Shown here: positions 1-9,226 of the stretch, in pieces | Numbering within the stretch: position 1 is the first letter of the stretch | Layout: every line of letters begins with the position of its first letter | Assembly: GCF_009687885.1 (NCBI RefSeq) | Contig: NZ_BLAF01000008.1 | Location: 62,001 to 126,000, forward strand | Direction: 5' to 3' | From: Acrocarpospora pleiomorpha | GTDB taxonomy: Bacteria; Actinomycetota; Actinomycetes; Streptosporangiales; Streptosporangiaceae | DNA: 64,000 bases | Position numbers and translations under genes: made by a program | The notes under the pieces: generated by a model | The model's database searches: none | What the model was told of the DNA's origin: nothing | The model's input: only the letters and a program-made list of their open reading frames with translations

Positions 1-118
1 CGAACGGGTGGTCGCGGACCTCGGCGCGGGAGTGGGTGGTCAGCGGTAGCGTGCTGTCCTCGGCCCACAACGCCAGACGGCCCTCCGCCCAGATCGCGTG
101 CAGCACCCTCGTCACCAC
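1..118 (-). CDS. 5' end of a possible helicase-like protein (partial)
   Basis: An open frame on the minus strand enters the window edge. From two adjacent GTG codons (118 and 115) it reads VVTRVLHAIWAEG followed by RLALWAEDSTLP. Short hydrophobic-aromatic openings of this type (LHAxW then LxLWAED) resemble the N-terminus of actinobacterial SNF2/DEAD-type helicases. Only about 39 codons are visible, no helicase motif is inside the window, and no strong ribosome site precedes either GTG; a TTG at 127 is an alternative start. It would be divergent from the kinase-like gene at 247. The family call is an inference from a short stretch. Confidence 0.3.
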   Translation of the reverse strand, partial: MVTRVLHAIWAEGRLALWAEDSTLPLTTHSRAEVRDHPF

Positions 119-246
119 GCCGTTCAAGCTAGCAGCGTCGCTGGAGTGCCAAGGAACCTGCTCCCCGTCCTCAGTCGTTTCTCCGTTAGCACTTCGTAGT
201 CAGATCAACATGGCGGGTATGCCGGCCATTGAAAGGATCAGTGCCT

Positions 247-2016
247 GTGATCCGGTTCTCCCTGGTGCCGATGTCGTTGCGACGGCGGTACACGATCGAG
301 GCGCTTCTCGCTCAGGACGAGGAGAGCGACCTCTATCTCGCCCGGCCCAGAAACGGCGAACCCAACCCTGTCGCGCTGCGCGTCTACCAGCCGGGGCGCT
401 GGCTGGACGAAGGGCTGCTCGACCGCCTGGTGGGCCAGCCGGTGGCCGGTCTTGTCGCGTATGGGCGGGCGGGTTCCGGTGACGGCGACCTGCCCTGGCT
501 GGTCCAGACCCACCTGGGCACCGACTCGCTGCGCGGCCTGATCACCGGCGAGCCGTGGAACGAGGAGCGGACCAAGGAAGCCGTCGCGGCCGTCGCCGCC
601 CTGGTCGCGGAGTGGCGGGCCGCCACCGGCCAGGAGCTGGGCGACTTCCGCGCCGAGGACCTGATCGTCACCGGCCTGGAGCCGCTCACCCTGCGCCTCG
701 GCCTGATCCCCCGCCCCGACCGGTACGGCTGGTCGCAGCCCCCGCCCCCGGAGAGCGCCGCCGGTGAGCGGGACGCCTGGTGGGCCCTGGGAGTGCTCGT
801 GCACGAGCTGCTGACCGGGCGGCCGCCCCGGTTCGAGCCGGGCGACCCCGCCGTCGAACTCGGCGACACCGGCCTGGGCCGCTGGCAGCACCTGCTCGCG
901 GGCCTGCTCACCGTCGACCCGGACGCCCGCTGGTCCGGCCGCGAGGTCGCAGCCTGGCTGGCGGGCGGCACTCCGGCCGTCACGCCCGACCGGGTGCCGG
1001 GACCGATCGTCTTCGAGGGCCGCGAGCACCGGACCCCGATCTCGCTGGTCACCCACATGACCGCGCATCCCGCCGACACCGAACGCTGGTGGCTGAACGG
1101 CGGCGACGTCCTGCTCACCAACTGGCTCGACCTGGACCTCGCCGACGAGACCCTGGACCGCGCGCTCCTGGACACCACGCCCCCGCTCGTCCTGACCGGC
1201 CTCGCCGCCACCTATATCGCCGGGCACCGCCCCCGATATCGCGGCTTCGCCGTGGACGCCGCCGGGCTGACCGAACTCGCCGCGGGCGAGTCCACCGGCC
1301 ACCTGGTGCTCGCCGAGGCGGTCTCCTCCGGCGCGCTCGCGCACGCCGCCCGGCACCGCTGCGAGCACCGCGCGTGCCACTCCGGCGGCTTCGACGGCTG
1401 CCGGGAGATCACCCGCGTGCTGACCGAGGTGCCCATCATCCTGGCCCAGGCCCGCGACGTCCTCGATCAGATGCGCGAACGCACCGGCGAGATCGCCGCC
1501 CGCGAGTGGAACCGCGGCGTCGCCGTCGCCGTCCAGACCACCCTCGACCCCGCCAGCGTCCGCCGCCACCGCCGCAGGCTCCGGGTGGAGGGGCTCACCT
1601 CCCTCGGCAAGGGCGGCCCCGCCTGGGTCGGCTGGTGGCGGGAACAGCGCAGGTACGCGCTGGACGGCCGCGTCGACGAACTCGGCACCCGCGTCGCCCT
1701 GATGGTGGTCGTCCTGCTCACCGCGGGAGCCGACGTGCTCGGCAAACAGCTCGCCGAGGAGAACAAGCAGGAGATGCTCCGCCGCCGCGACGAGGCCACC
1801 GACCAGGGCCGCGCCCTGCTCGCCCGGGGCCAGGAGGGCGCCCTGACCCTCCTCGGCGAGCTACGCAGGCGTCTGCCCGTCCTGCTCCGGCGCCTTGCCC
1901 TTCTCCTGATGGACGGGACCGACCGAGCCCGCGCGGGCTCCAAGGTCCTCCGCGCCCGTGCCCGGAACCGCTACGCCCAGTACCAGCACAGCCGCCGCGC
2001 CAAGATCAGGCCTTGA
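247..2016 (+). CDS. Protein-kinase-like (probable pseudokinase) protein
   Basis: The 589-aa product opens like a bacterial Ser/Thr kinase N-lobe (RRYTIEALLAQDEESDLYLAR), continues through a C-lobe-like stretch (DAWWALGVLVHELLTGRPP, then GLLTVDPDARWS), and has about 300 further residues including a hydrophobic segment (VALMVVVLLTAG) near residue 480. No HRD catalytic loop, DFG motif or glycine-rich loop can be read, so phosphotransfer is doubtful. GTG at 247 was chosen because AAAGGA lies 9 nt upstream; a GTG at 241 is too close to it. A Cys/His-rich patch near residue 385 (HRCEHRACHSGGFDGC) may bind metal. It is convergent with the peptidase gene, with an 11-bp gap. The substrate or role is unknown. 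Confidence 0.75.
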   Translation: MIRFSLVPMSLRRRYTIEALLAQDEESDLYLARPRNGEPNPVALRVYQPGRWLDEGLLDRLVGQPVAGLVAYGRAGSGDGDLPWLVQTHLGTDSLRGLITGEPWNEERTKEAVAAVAALVAEWRAATGQELGDFRAEDLIVTGLEPLTLRLGLIPRPDRYGWSQPPPPESAAGERDAWWALGVLVHELLTGRPPRFEPGDPAVELGDTGLGRWQHLLAGLLTVDPDARWSGREVAAWLAGGTPAVTPDRVPGPIVFEGREHRTPISLVTHMTAHPADTERWWLNGGDVLLTNWLDLDLADETLDRALLDTTPPLVLTGLAATYIAGHRPRYRGFAVDAAGLTELAAGESTGHLVLAEAVSSGALAHAARHRCEHRACHSGGFDGCREITRVLTEVPIILAQARDVLDQMRERTGEIAAREWNRGVAVAVQTTLDPASVRRHRRRLRVEGLTSLGKGGPAWVGWWREQRRYALDGRVDELGTRVALMVVVLLTAGADVLGKQLAEENKQEMLRRRDEATDQGRALLARGQEGALTLLGELRRRLPVLLRRLALLLMDGTDRARAGSKVLRARARNRYAQYQHSRRAKIRP

Positions 2017-2027
2017 CGCGGTAGCCA

Positions 2028-2945
2028 CTAGGGGATTCCGCACAGCACGGGGGCGACCAGGATCGCGATCGGCCCGCTGAGCAGCAGGCATCCGACCAGG
2101 TACGCGGCCGGGGACACCCAGCGTGACCTTGAGCGGGTGCCGTTGAGCAGACGTTCGACTCGCTCGGCCGCCGCGGGGCCCGCCAGCGCCATCGTCCCCG
2201 GCGATTCGCGGCGGGCGCTCATGTGGACGATGGCCTGGGCCAGCTCGAGGCTGCCGTGCGCGCGTCTCGCCTGGTCGTCCGCGAGCAGTTCCAGCAGCAC
2301 GGGGACGGCGTCCCGGGCGTGCCTGGCCGCGGGCAGCCAGGGGAAGGCGTGGGCCAGCGCGATGAACGGGAGCAGGAGCAGGTCGTGCCGCCCGCGCAGG
2401 TGGGCGCGCTCGTGCGCCAGCACCGCCTGAAGCTGGCCGTGGTCCAACACGTCCAAGGTCCCCCGGCTGAGCACGATCCGCGGCTCCGCGCCCGGGACGC
2501 AGTAGGCGACGGGCTCCCCGCTCGGCAGCACGTACGCGTCATGCTCGATCGAATGGTCGGCGACCAGATCCACGAGCAGCCGCTGGCGGCGCTGCTCGGC
2601 AGCGGTTCTCAGGAGCGTGCCGACCGTGTTCGCCAGGACCCAGCAGACCAGGCCCACCGAACACAGCAGCGCCGCGACATGCGCGGGGCCCAGGCCGGCG
2701 AGCCCTCGACCGGCGAGGATCTGCTGGCCCAGGGCGTGCACGTCGTGCGGGAAGACGGCGGCCAGCGGTGCGGCCGCCACCGCCAGCCCCGCCCCTACGG
2801 CGCCGAGCCCGCTCGCCAGGCCGGCGGCCTGCCACAGGGCGAGCGCGGCCCGAGGGTGCTGGCGAGTCCACCCCGCTCTGGCCAGCACGGGTGCGAGCAG
2901 GACGGGGAGCAGGCAGACGCCGGCGGCGATCAGCAAGGCCAGCAC
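2028..2945 (-). CDS. M48/M56 (BlaR1/MecR1-type) membrane peptidase
   Basis: The product is a predicted zinc metallopeptidase of the M48/BlaR1 type embedded in the membrane. The 305-aa protein has a hydrophobic N-terminus, further segments around residues 40-130, and the zinc motif in VLAHERAHLRGRHD (HExxH-type HERAH), followed by a helper segment ELLADDQARR. A final hydrophobic segment closes the protein. GTG at 2945 was chosen because it leaves the membrane segment at the N-terminus and AAGGGG lies just upstream; an earlier in-frame start at 3017 adds 24 polar residues. Such genes usually sit beside a BlaI/MecI repressor that they cleave; no BlaI gene is present here, although an operator-like palindrome lies upstream. 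Confidence 0.85.
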   Translation of the reverse strand: MLALLIAAGVCLLPVLLAPVLARAGWTRQHPRAALALWQAAGLASGLGAVGAGLAVAAAPLAAVFPHDVHALGQQILAGRGLAGLGPAHVAALLCSVGLVCWVLANTVGTLLRTAAEQRRQRLLVDLVADHSIEHDAYVLPSGEPVAYCVPGAEPRIVLSRGTLDVLDHGQLQAVLAHERAHLRGRHDLLLLPFIALAHAFPWLPAARHARDAVPVLLELLADDQARRAHGSLELAQAIVHMSARRESPGTMALAGPAAAERVERLLNGTRSRSRWVSPAAYLVGCLLLSGPIAILVAPVLCGIP

Positions 2946-3037
2946 CGCGCACCCCTTCCATCCGTCGTCGATGCCAGATCGTACGCGAGCCGCGCCCCCT
3001 CGGTCAGCTGGGGCCATGACCTGCGATCACGCGCAGT

Positions 3038-3054
3038 TTCTACCAGAAGTAGAA
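3038..3054. promoter_or_regulatory. BlaI/CopY-like inverted repeat between divergent genes
   Basis: A perfect 6-bp inverted repeat, TTCTAC-CAGAA-GTAGAA, lies between the M48 peptidase (minus) and the Tat-PHP gene (plus). The CTAC/GTAG half-sites resemble those bound by BlaI/MecI-family repressors. Binding is an inference. Confidence 0.5.
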
Positions 3055-3164
3055 GTTATGTCCCGGTTCTCGGCCGTCGCCATCTTTGTTCATGCTGCGT
3101 TCAGCGCGCCCTTCGAGACTCGCCGCTTGGCACCCCCCATGGCACGTACGCGAAAGGCGTCACC

Positions 3165-4664
3165 ATGAAAGACAAGAACACCGAAGGATCCGAGGGCTCG
3201 GCCATCTCGCGGCGCCAGCTGGTCAGGTACGCGGGCGTCGGAGCGACCTTGGTCGCCGCGAGCCCCCTGGTCGCCACCGGCCCGGCGCTGGCGCACGACC
3301 ACGACGACAACGACGGCAAGCGTGGTGACTCCCGCAACCGGGTGTGGCGCGCCGGCGACCACCACGTCCACTCCGAGTACAGCGGCGACTTCGACACCTC
3401 TGTCAACCCGCCGAGGTTCAGCAAGGGCGCCGACGCCGTCTACCCCATCGTCACCAACGCGATCATGGCCAAGCACTTCGGCCTCACCTGGGCGATGTGC
3501 ACCGACCACGGCGGGCCCACGCACTCGAAGGTGAACCTGGAGCAGGCCTACCCCGACCTGCTGCGCTCCCGCATCCTGGTGCCCGAGGTCCTGCAGTTCT
3601 GGGGGATGGAGTTCGACGCCCCGGCGCTGGACCACCACACGCTGATGATCCCGCACCACAGCGGTGAGGCGCAGCAGCTGTTCGAGCTGGAGAGCCGCTT
3701 CGCCAAGAACGACCCGTTCCCCGCCGATCCGGGCCGCAACACCGAGGCCAAGATGATCGAGTTCCTGACCGCCGCCAAGGGCATGGGGCACAAGCCGCTG
3801 GTGATCGCCCACCACGCCGCGCGGTCCGCGACCGGCCTGGGCGTCTACGGGCAGGACACGCCCCGGGAGTTCCGCAACGGCAACAACCTCGCACCGGAGA
3901 TCTACGTCGGCTTCGAGGGCGCTCCCGGCCACCAGGCGGGCCCGCTCAACGGAGGCGCCCGCGGCGGGTACGGCAACCACCCCACCTACGGCGGCTACGA
4001 CCAGATGACCGCTCGCGTGGGCGGCCTGTGGGACTCGCTGCTCGGTGAGGGCCGGCGCTGGTGGATCACCGCGACCTCCGACTCGCACGTGCACTGGACC
4101 CGCGGCGGCTCCGACTTCTGGCCGGGCGAGTACAGCAAGACCTACGTGCTGGCCAGGCAGGACTACGGCGACATCATGGACGGCCTGCGCAACGGCCGGA
4201 TCTGGGTCACCACCGGCGACCTGATCACCAGCCTCGACCTCACCGCCAGCGGCCAGGGCCGGGACGCCGAGATGGGCGAGACCCTCACCGTCAGCCGCCG
4301 CAACCGCTCCGACGTCGACATCGAGATCAGGTTCCGCCCCCTGCAGGGCAAGAACGGCAACGGCGACCGGCCCCAGGTCCGCCGCGTCGACCTGATCGTC
4401 GGCCAGATCACCGGTCCCAACGCCAACCTCGACTCCGACACCAACCCCACCACCAAGGTCGAGGCCCGCTTCGGCCCTCGCGACTGGCGCAAGTCCGGCC
4501 AGGACTACGTCATCCGCCACACCCTGCGGAACGTCGAGACCGACCTCTACGCCCGGGTCCGCGGCACCAGCACCGACGAGGCCGAGCCCCTCGCCGACGG
4601 CCTGGAGAGCCCGTGGGAGGACCTGTGGTTCTACTCCAACCCGGTCTTCGTCCAGGTTCGCTAG
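3165..4664 (+). CDS. Tat-exported PHP-domain metallophosphoesterase
   Basis: The 499-aa protein begins with a twin-arginine signal (ISRRQLVRYAG, then a hydrophobic run ending in PALA), so it is likely exported folded. The mature part starts a PHP domain: RAGDHHVHSEYSGD carries the first HxH metal ligands, CTDHGGPTH the next, and HHAAR and SDSHVH further His/Asp ligands. PHP enzymes hydrolyse phosphoesters with two or three divalent metals; the substrate cannot be read from sequence. The ATG at 3165 follows GAAAGG. It is followed directly by a bidirectional hairpin terminator and is convergent with the GMC oxidoreductase gene. A C-terminal 150 residues have no recognised domain. Confidence 0.85.
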   Translation: MKDKNTEGSEGSAISRRQLVRYAGVGATLVAASPLVATGPALAHDHDDNDGKRGDSRNRVWRAGDHHVHSEYSGDFDTSVNPPRFSKGADAVYPIVTNAIMAKHFGLTWAMCTDHGGPTHSKVNLEQAYPDLLRSRILVPEVLQFWGMEFDAPALDHHTLMIPHHSGEAQQLFELESRFAKNDPFPADPGRNTEAKMIEFLTAAKGMGHKPLVIAHHAARSATGLGVYGQDTPREFRNGNNLAPEIYVGFEGAPGHQAGPLNGGARGGYGNHPTYGGYDQMTARVGGLWDSLLGEGRRWWITATSDSHVHWTRGGSDFWPGEYSKTYVLARQDYGDIMDGLRNGRIWVTTGDLITSLDLTASGQGRDAEMGETLTVSRRNRSDVDIEIRFRPLQGKNGNGDRPQVRRVDLIVGQITGPNANLDSDTNPTTKVEARFGPRDWRKSGQDYVIRHTLRNVETDLYARVRGTSTDEAEPLADGLESPWEDLWFYSNPVFVQVR

Positions 4665-4680
4665 CCCGGCCCCATGAGCG

Positions 4681-4712
4681 GGCGGCCTCTCCAGTGGCCT
4701 GGAGAGGCCGCC
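4681..4712. terminator. Bidirectional intrinsic terminator
   Basis: A perfect 13-bp stem (GGCGGCCTCTCCA pairing with TGGAGAGGCCGCC) with a 6-nt loop sits between two convergent stop codons and is followed by TTTC on the plus strand. It can serve both genes. Confidence 0.85.
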
Positions 4713-4714
4713 TT

Positions 4715-6316
4715 TCAACCTTGGTCGTGTTCTGATGCGATGAGGTCGGCCGCCCGTTCAGCGACGAGCATGACGGTCACCACCGGATTGACCGAGGTGA
4801 GCGTGGGGAAGACGGAGGCGTCGGCGACGCGCAGACCCCTGATCCCATGGACCTGAAGGTCAGGACCGACAACCGCGGTGTCATCGCCGGACGCTCCGAT
4901 CCGGCAGGTGCCGGACGGATGGTAGACGGTCTGGTGTGTCGCGCGGGCGATCGCCGAGAGCTCCTCGTCGCCGGTGACGGCGGGGCCGGGGAACACCTCA
5001 CGCGTGACCCACGACTTCATCGGTTCGACCGACGCGATCCGGCGGGCGAGGCGGACGCCCGCGAGCAGCATCGCCTCGTCGTGCCCGTCAGGGTCGGTGA
5101 ACGACCGGAAATCGATGGCCGGCGGCGCGTCGGGGTCGCCGGAGCGGACCCAGACTCGGCCTCGGCTGTGCGGGCGGGCAACATTGGGGGCGATCGCGAC
5201 CGTCGCGGCCGGCAGCGGAGGGGCTCCCCGCTCGTCGAGGAAACGTTCCGCGTGCACCGCCCACGGTTCGACGGGGAAGTGCATGAGAACGTCCGGACGC
5301 CCGTCGCCTTCGCCGGGTTCTCCGTCGCCGTCCAGGCTCAGCACGGCGCCGGCGTCCCAGCCGCTGGCGCACGTGGTCGGTGGAACGCGTCTGGCCTCCC
5401 AGACAACGAGCCCTTCGACGTGGTCCTGCAAATTCTCGCCGACCCCCGGGAGATCGAGCACGACGGGGATGTTCGCGTCCTGGAGCACCTGGCGGGCGCC
5501 CACACCGGAGAGCTGCAACAGGCGTGGAGTGTCGATGGCGCCGGCACACAGCACGACTTCAGCGGCGGCGTGGAGGTCACGTTGAGCCCCATCGGCGTCG
5601 CGCACGCGGATCCCGCGAGCACGAAGGCCGTCGGCTTCGTGCTCGAACAGGATGCGCACGGCTCTCAGCCCGGTCAGGACCACCGGGCCCCGGCCCTGGG
5701 CGCGCGCCGGGTGCACGTAGTGGATCGAGGTCGACGCGCGCAGGTTGGTCTCCGCGGTGTACCCGACCTCGAAGAAGCCGACCCCGCTGGGGGACTCGTC
5801 GAGGCGGCCGTCGTTCCAGCGTTCCCGCACAGGCAGGCCGAGCGCGGCGGACGCGCTCGTCACGACGTCGGCGACGTAGGGGTTGCGGTCCGCCGGAGCC
5901 ACGGGCTGGATCGGCGTGCGCAGCCGGTCGTAGAGCGGGAGGATCGTGTCGGGGTCCCAGCCCTTGGCGCCCAGGGCCACCCACTCGTCCAGGTCGCCGC
6001 GGAGCGGCCGCCAGGAGATCATCGTGTTGGCGGTGGAGCAACCGCCGAGGATCCGCAGTCTGGCAAGCCGGATATGGGAGTTGCCGCGCTGGTTCGGTTC
6101 GCTGCGGTAGTCGAGGTCGTACTCGCCCTCGAGCATCTCGTCCCATCTGCGGAGCTCGCGGGCCCGGGGCTCGTGCTCGTCGTCGGGACCCCACTCGATG
6201 AGGGCCACGTCGCGGCCCTGTTCGGCCAGCCGAGCCGCGAGCAGGGATCCTGCCGTGCCGCCGCCGACGACGAGGAAGTCGAAGGTGTCGCGCGAGCGTG
6301 CGGCTGTTTCAGCCAT
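4715..6316 (-). CDS. GMC-family FAD oxidoreductase (alcohol oxidase/dehydrogenase)
   Basis: The product oxidises a primary alcohol, in the style of choline dehydrogenase or pyridoxine 4-oxidase; the substrate is unknown. The 533-aa protein shows the FAD-binding Rossmann motif FLVVGGGTAGSLLA at residues 12-26, the GMC signature around LGGCSTANTMISWRP, the second signature GAIDTPRLLQLSGVG, and C-terminal HPSGTCRIG with the catalytic His plus SVNPVVTV with the partner Asn. The ATG at 6316 overlaps the end of the aldehyde dehydrogenase gene by 8 bp, so the two are translationally coupled; this pairing predicts alcohol to aldehyde to acid. It is the last gene of the NCS1-ALDH-GMC operon. Confidence 0.9.
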   Translation of the reverse strand: MAETAARSRDTFDFLVVGGGTAGSLLAARLAEQGRDVALIEWGPDDEHEPRARELRRWDEMLEGEYDLDYRSEPNQRGNSHIRLARLRILGGCSTANTMISWRPLRGDLDEWVALGAKGWDPDTILPLYDRLRTPIQPVAPADRNPYVADVVTSASAALGLPVRERWNDGRLDESPSGVGFFEVGYTAETNLRASTSIHYVHPARAQGRGPVVLTGLRAVRILFEHEADGLRARGIRVRDADGAQRDLHAAAEVVLCAGAIDTPRLLQLSGVGARQVLQDANIPVVLDLPGVGENLQDHVEGLVVWEARRVPPTTCASGWDAGAVLSLDGDGEPGEGDGRPDVLMHFPVEPWAVHAERFLDERGAPPLPAATVAIAPNVARPHSRGRVWVRSGDPDAPPAIDFRSFTDPDGHDEAMLLAGVRLARRIASVEPMKSWVTREVFPGPAVTGDEELSAIARATHQTVYHPSGTCRIGASGDDTAVVGPDLQVHGIRGLRVADASVFPTLTSVNPVVTVMLVAERAADLIASEHDQG

Positions 6317-7799
6317 GTCGAATCCAGGTGGTCTTGAGTCCGGTGAACTTGTCCAGCGCGTGGAGCGAGAGGTCTCGCCCGTAACCCGATTGGCCGAAGC
6401 CTCCGAACGGCGTGGTGACGTCGAGAGCGTCAACGCAGTTCACCGACACGGTCCCCGCGCGCAGCCGGCGCGCGACACCGTGGGCCCGGCTGAGGCTGTC
6501 GGTCCACAGCCCCGCTGCCAGCGCGTAGGGGGTGCTGTTCGCGACAGTGACGGCCTCGTCGACGGTGTCCACGACATGGACCGAGAGGACCGGTCCGAAG
6601 ACCTCGGTTCGCGCGATGCGGGCGGCCGGGTCGACGCCGAGCAGCACCTGGGGCCTGATGTAGGTCGGTTCGGGCATGTCCGGCACGAGTCCGCCCCCGT
6701 GGACCTCGCGCGCCTCCGCCGCGCCGGTCTCCATGAGTTCCAGGACCCTCGTGGCCTGGCGCCGGCTGACCACGGGGCCCATGCCGGTGGCGGGGTCGAG
6801 CGGATCGCCGATGTTGATCGCGAGCGCCCGGCTGAGCACGCGCTGGACCAGCTCGTCGGCTACGCCACGCTGCACGACGAGCCGCGACGTGGCCGAGCAG
6901 ACCTGCCCGGTGTTGGTGAAGATCCCCGTCGCCACGCCGTCGGCCACGAGGTCCAGGTCGGCGACGTCGTCGAGCACGACGACGGCGCTCTTTCCGCCGG
7001 CCTCCAGCCAGACCTGCTTGAGGTTGGACTGGCCGGCGTACTGCTGGAAGAGCTGCCCTGTGCTGGTCGAACCCGTGAACGTCACCACGTCGACGTCGTG
7101 ATGCCTCCCCAGCGCCCGTCCCACCACCGGGCCGGCGCCCGGCACGACGGTGAAGACCCCGTCGGGCAGGCCGGCTTCGGCGACGAGCTCGGCCAGGCGA
7201 AGCGCGGACAGCGGCGAGTCCTCGGCAGGCTTGAGGATCACGCTGTTACCGGCGGCGAGTGCTGGAGCGATCTTCCAGACAGCGAGTTCGAGAGGGTAGT
7301 TCCACGGCACGATCGCGGCCACGACCCCGAGCGGTTCCCTGCTCACGACCGCGAGGTCGGCGGGTCCCGTGGGCGCGACCTCCCCGTAGACCTTGTCCAG
7401 GGACTCGGCGTACCAGCGCAGGATCGCGGCCGAGCCGGGGGCGTCGATCGAGATGGTGTCGACGATACGCTTGCCGGCGTCGAGGCTGTCCAGGAGAGCC
7501 AGCTCGTCGACGTTCTCCTCGATCTTCCGCGCGATCCGGTGGAGGGCGGCCGCCCTCTCCCTGGGCGACGCGGTGGACCAGTTCCCCGCCTCGAAGGCGC
7601 GCCGGGCGGCCGCGACGGCGGCGTCGACGTCGCGCTCGTCGCACTCGGCCACCTCGGCGAGGACTGCCCCTGTGGCGGGGTTGACGGTCGTCCGAGTCGC
7701 TGCGGACAGGGATGACACGGGCCCGTCGATCCAGGCGGTGGTCGTGGGCACGACCTTCTTCGCCAGTGCGAGCCAGTCTTCGTGAGTTCGCGTGGTCAT
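6309..7799 (-). CDS. NAD(P)-dependent aldehyde dehydrogenase
   Basis: The 496-aa protein has the usual ALDH length and motifs: VPWNYPLELAVWKIAPALAA in the cofactor domain, FTGSTSTG (Rossmann turn), LEAGGKSAVVV with the general-base Glu, and FTNTGQVCSATSRL with the catalytic Cys. The family is closest to betaine/aminoaldehyde-type dehydrogenases, but the substrate is not settled. The Glu motif reads LEAGGK rather than the common LELGGK. ATG at 7799 overlaps the permease stop in an ATGA. It probably oxidises the aldehyde made by the GMC enzyme encoded directly downstream. Confidence 0.92.
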   Translation of the reverse strand: MTTRTHEDWLALAKKVVPTTTAWIDGPVSSLSAATRTTVNPATGAVLAEVAECDERDVDAAVAAARRAFEAGNWSTASPRERAAALHRIARKIEENVDELALLDSLDAGKRIVDTISIDAPGSAAILRWYAESLDKVYGEVAPTGPADLAVVSREPLGVVAAIVPWNYPLELAVWKIAPALAAGNSVILKPAEDSPLSALRLAELVAEAGLPDGVFTVVPGAGPVVGRALGRHHDVDVVTFTGSTSTGQLFQQYAGQSNLKQVWLEAGGKSAVVVLDDVADLDLVADGVATGIFTNTGQVCSATSRLVVQRGVADELVQRVLSRALAINIGDPLDPATGMGPVVSRRQATRVLELMETGAAEAREVHGGGLVPDMPEPTYIRPQVLLGVDPAARIARTEVFGPVLSVHVVDTVDEAVTVANSTPYALAAGLWTDSLSRAHGVARRLRAGTVSVNCVDALDVTTPFGGFGQSGYGRDLSLHALDKFTGLKTTWIRHG

Positions 7800-9208
7800 A
7801 CGCCTTCGACCTCCGCGAGGTTGGGGGCCGAAGCCTGTGTGGCCGGGGACAGGCCGCGAACCCAGAAGTAGTAGAGGGGGCTGATGACGGCCAGGCCCAC
7901 AATCCACGAGATGTCGACGCCGTGCAGCGCGTCAGCCACTGGTCCGACGTACAGCGCGTTGGAAAGGAAGGGAATCTGCACGGCGATGCCGATCACGTAG
8001 CAGCCGATCGCCGGGACGTTGTAGCGGCCGTAGACACCCCCGTCCGCGCGGAACAGCGCGGAGATGTCGTACTCGCCGTGGCGTACGAGGTAGTAGTCCA
8101 CCAGGTTCACGGCCGTCCACGGCACCAGCGCGCACAGCAGGAGCAGCATGAAGTTCACGAAGTTGGTGAGGAAGTCACCCTTGCTCAGCTGAGCGAGGCC
8201 GAGGGCGACCGCGAAGATGGCGATCGCCACGATCGACCGGGCCCTGGCTTGAGGCGCCCAGCTCGACCGTAGCGTCTGGCCGATGGTCAGGACGGACAGC
8301 GTCCCGCAGTAGAGGTTCATCGCGTTGGTCGTCACGATCCCGAGCACGAGTACGAGCAGGACGATCGCGCCCACGGACCCGGCGCCCTCGCGCACGGCGC
8401 CGACGGTGTCGAGCGCCGGGAAAGCGGCGCCCAGGACGGCACCGAAGATCATGGGGATGATCGATCCCAGGACGCTGCCGGAGTAGGTCGCCCAGAACGC
8501 GGCTCGTACGCCGGTGTCCCGCGGCATGTAGCGGGTGTAGTCGGACACGTAAGGGGCGTACGCGATCTGCCAGAGGGCGGCCAGCGACACCGTGCCCATA
8601 AAACCGGCCCAGCTGAAGGCGCCGGCCGACCAGGTGCCCGCGGGAATGTCGACGAAGCCCAGAAGCATGACGAACGCGAGAACGAGCACAGCCCCGGCCA
8701 CTACCGACAGCAGGCCGGCCATCGCATGGATGACCTTGTAACCGAAGATGGCGCCGACCGCGGAGACGGCTCCGATGACCATGATGGAAAGGGTCTCGTT
8801 GAGCCCCGTCAGGTTCGCCAGGCCCTGACCGCCCAGCACCATGTTCGACGCGAAGAACGCCGTGTACATGGCGACCACGATGACCACCACGAGCAACGAG
8901 CCCTGGTAACCGAACTGAGCCCGCGTCTGCAGCATCTGCGGCACGCCCATCTGGGGGCCCTGCGCCGCGTGCAGTGCCATCACGACGCCGCCGACGAGAT
9001 TGCCGAGCGCCAGCGCGGCGATGGCCCACGGGATCGACAGCTCGAAGACGAGCGTCCCCAGCAGGCCGGTCGCGATGGTCAGCAGCATGATGTTCGACCC
9101 GAACCAGATGGTGAACAGCTGCGACGCCCGCCCATGCCGCTCCGTGATCGGGATAGGTTCGATCGTCCGGATCTCGAGGGCCTCATTGGTGGGCGCTTGA
9201 GTGCTCAT
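7796..9208 (-). CDS. NCS1-family nucleobase/vitamin cation symporter
   Basis: The product is a 470-aa inner-membrane transporter with about twelve hydrophobic segments. The NCS1 family imports purines, cytosine, hydantoin, allantoin, thiamine or pyridoxine with Na+ or H+. Family features seen are FTIWFGSNIMLLTIATG at the start of TM1, a Gly/Ala-rich TM3 region GPQMGVPQMLQTRAQFGYQG, and YAPYVSDYTRYMP. ATG at 9208 has GAGGAGAG 3 nt upstream. It is the first gene of a three-gene operon and its promoter carries a repeated CAGTAAC element. Substrate specificity would define the whole island. Confidence 0.9.
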   Translation of the reverse strand: MSTQAPTNEALEIRTIEPIPITERHGRASQLFTIWFGSNIMLLTIATGLLGTLVFELSIPWAIAALALGNLVGGVVMALHAAQGPQMGVPQMLQTRAQFGYQGSLLVVVIVVAMYTAFFASNMVLGGQGLANLTGLNETLSIMVIGAVSAVGAIFGYKVIHAMAGLLSVVAGAVLVLAFVMLLGFVDIPAGTWSAGAFSWAGFMGTVSLAALWQIAYAPYVSDYTRYMPRDTGVRAAFWATYSGSVLGSIIPMIFGAVLGAAFPALDTVGAVREGAGSVGAIVLLVLVLGIVTTNAMNLYCGTLSVLTIGQTLRSSWAPQARARSIVAIAIFAVALGLAQLSKGDFLTNFVNFMLLLLCALVPWTAVNLVDYYLVRHGEYDISALFRADGGVYGRYNVPAIGCYVIGIAVQIPFLSNALYVGPVADALHGVDISWIVGLAVISPLYYFWVRGLSPATQASAPNLAEVEGV

Positions 9209-9226
9209 AGCTCTCCTCGTGCAGCA

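Noticed and set aside
3090..4718. Long minus-strand open frame (542 codons) opposite the PHP gene
   Set aside because: It mirrors codon positions of a gene with clear PHP motifs and a Tat signal; its Val/Gly/Ala-rich product has no domain.
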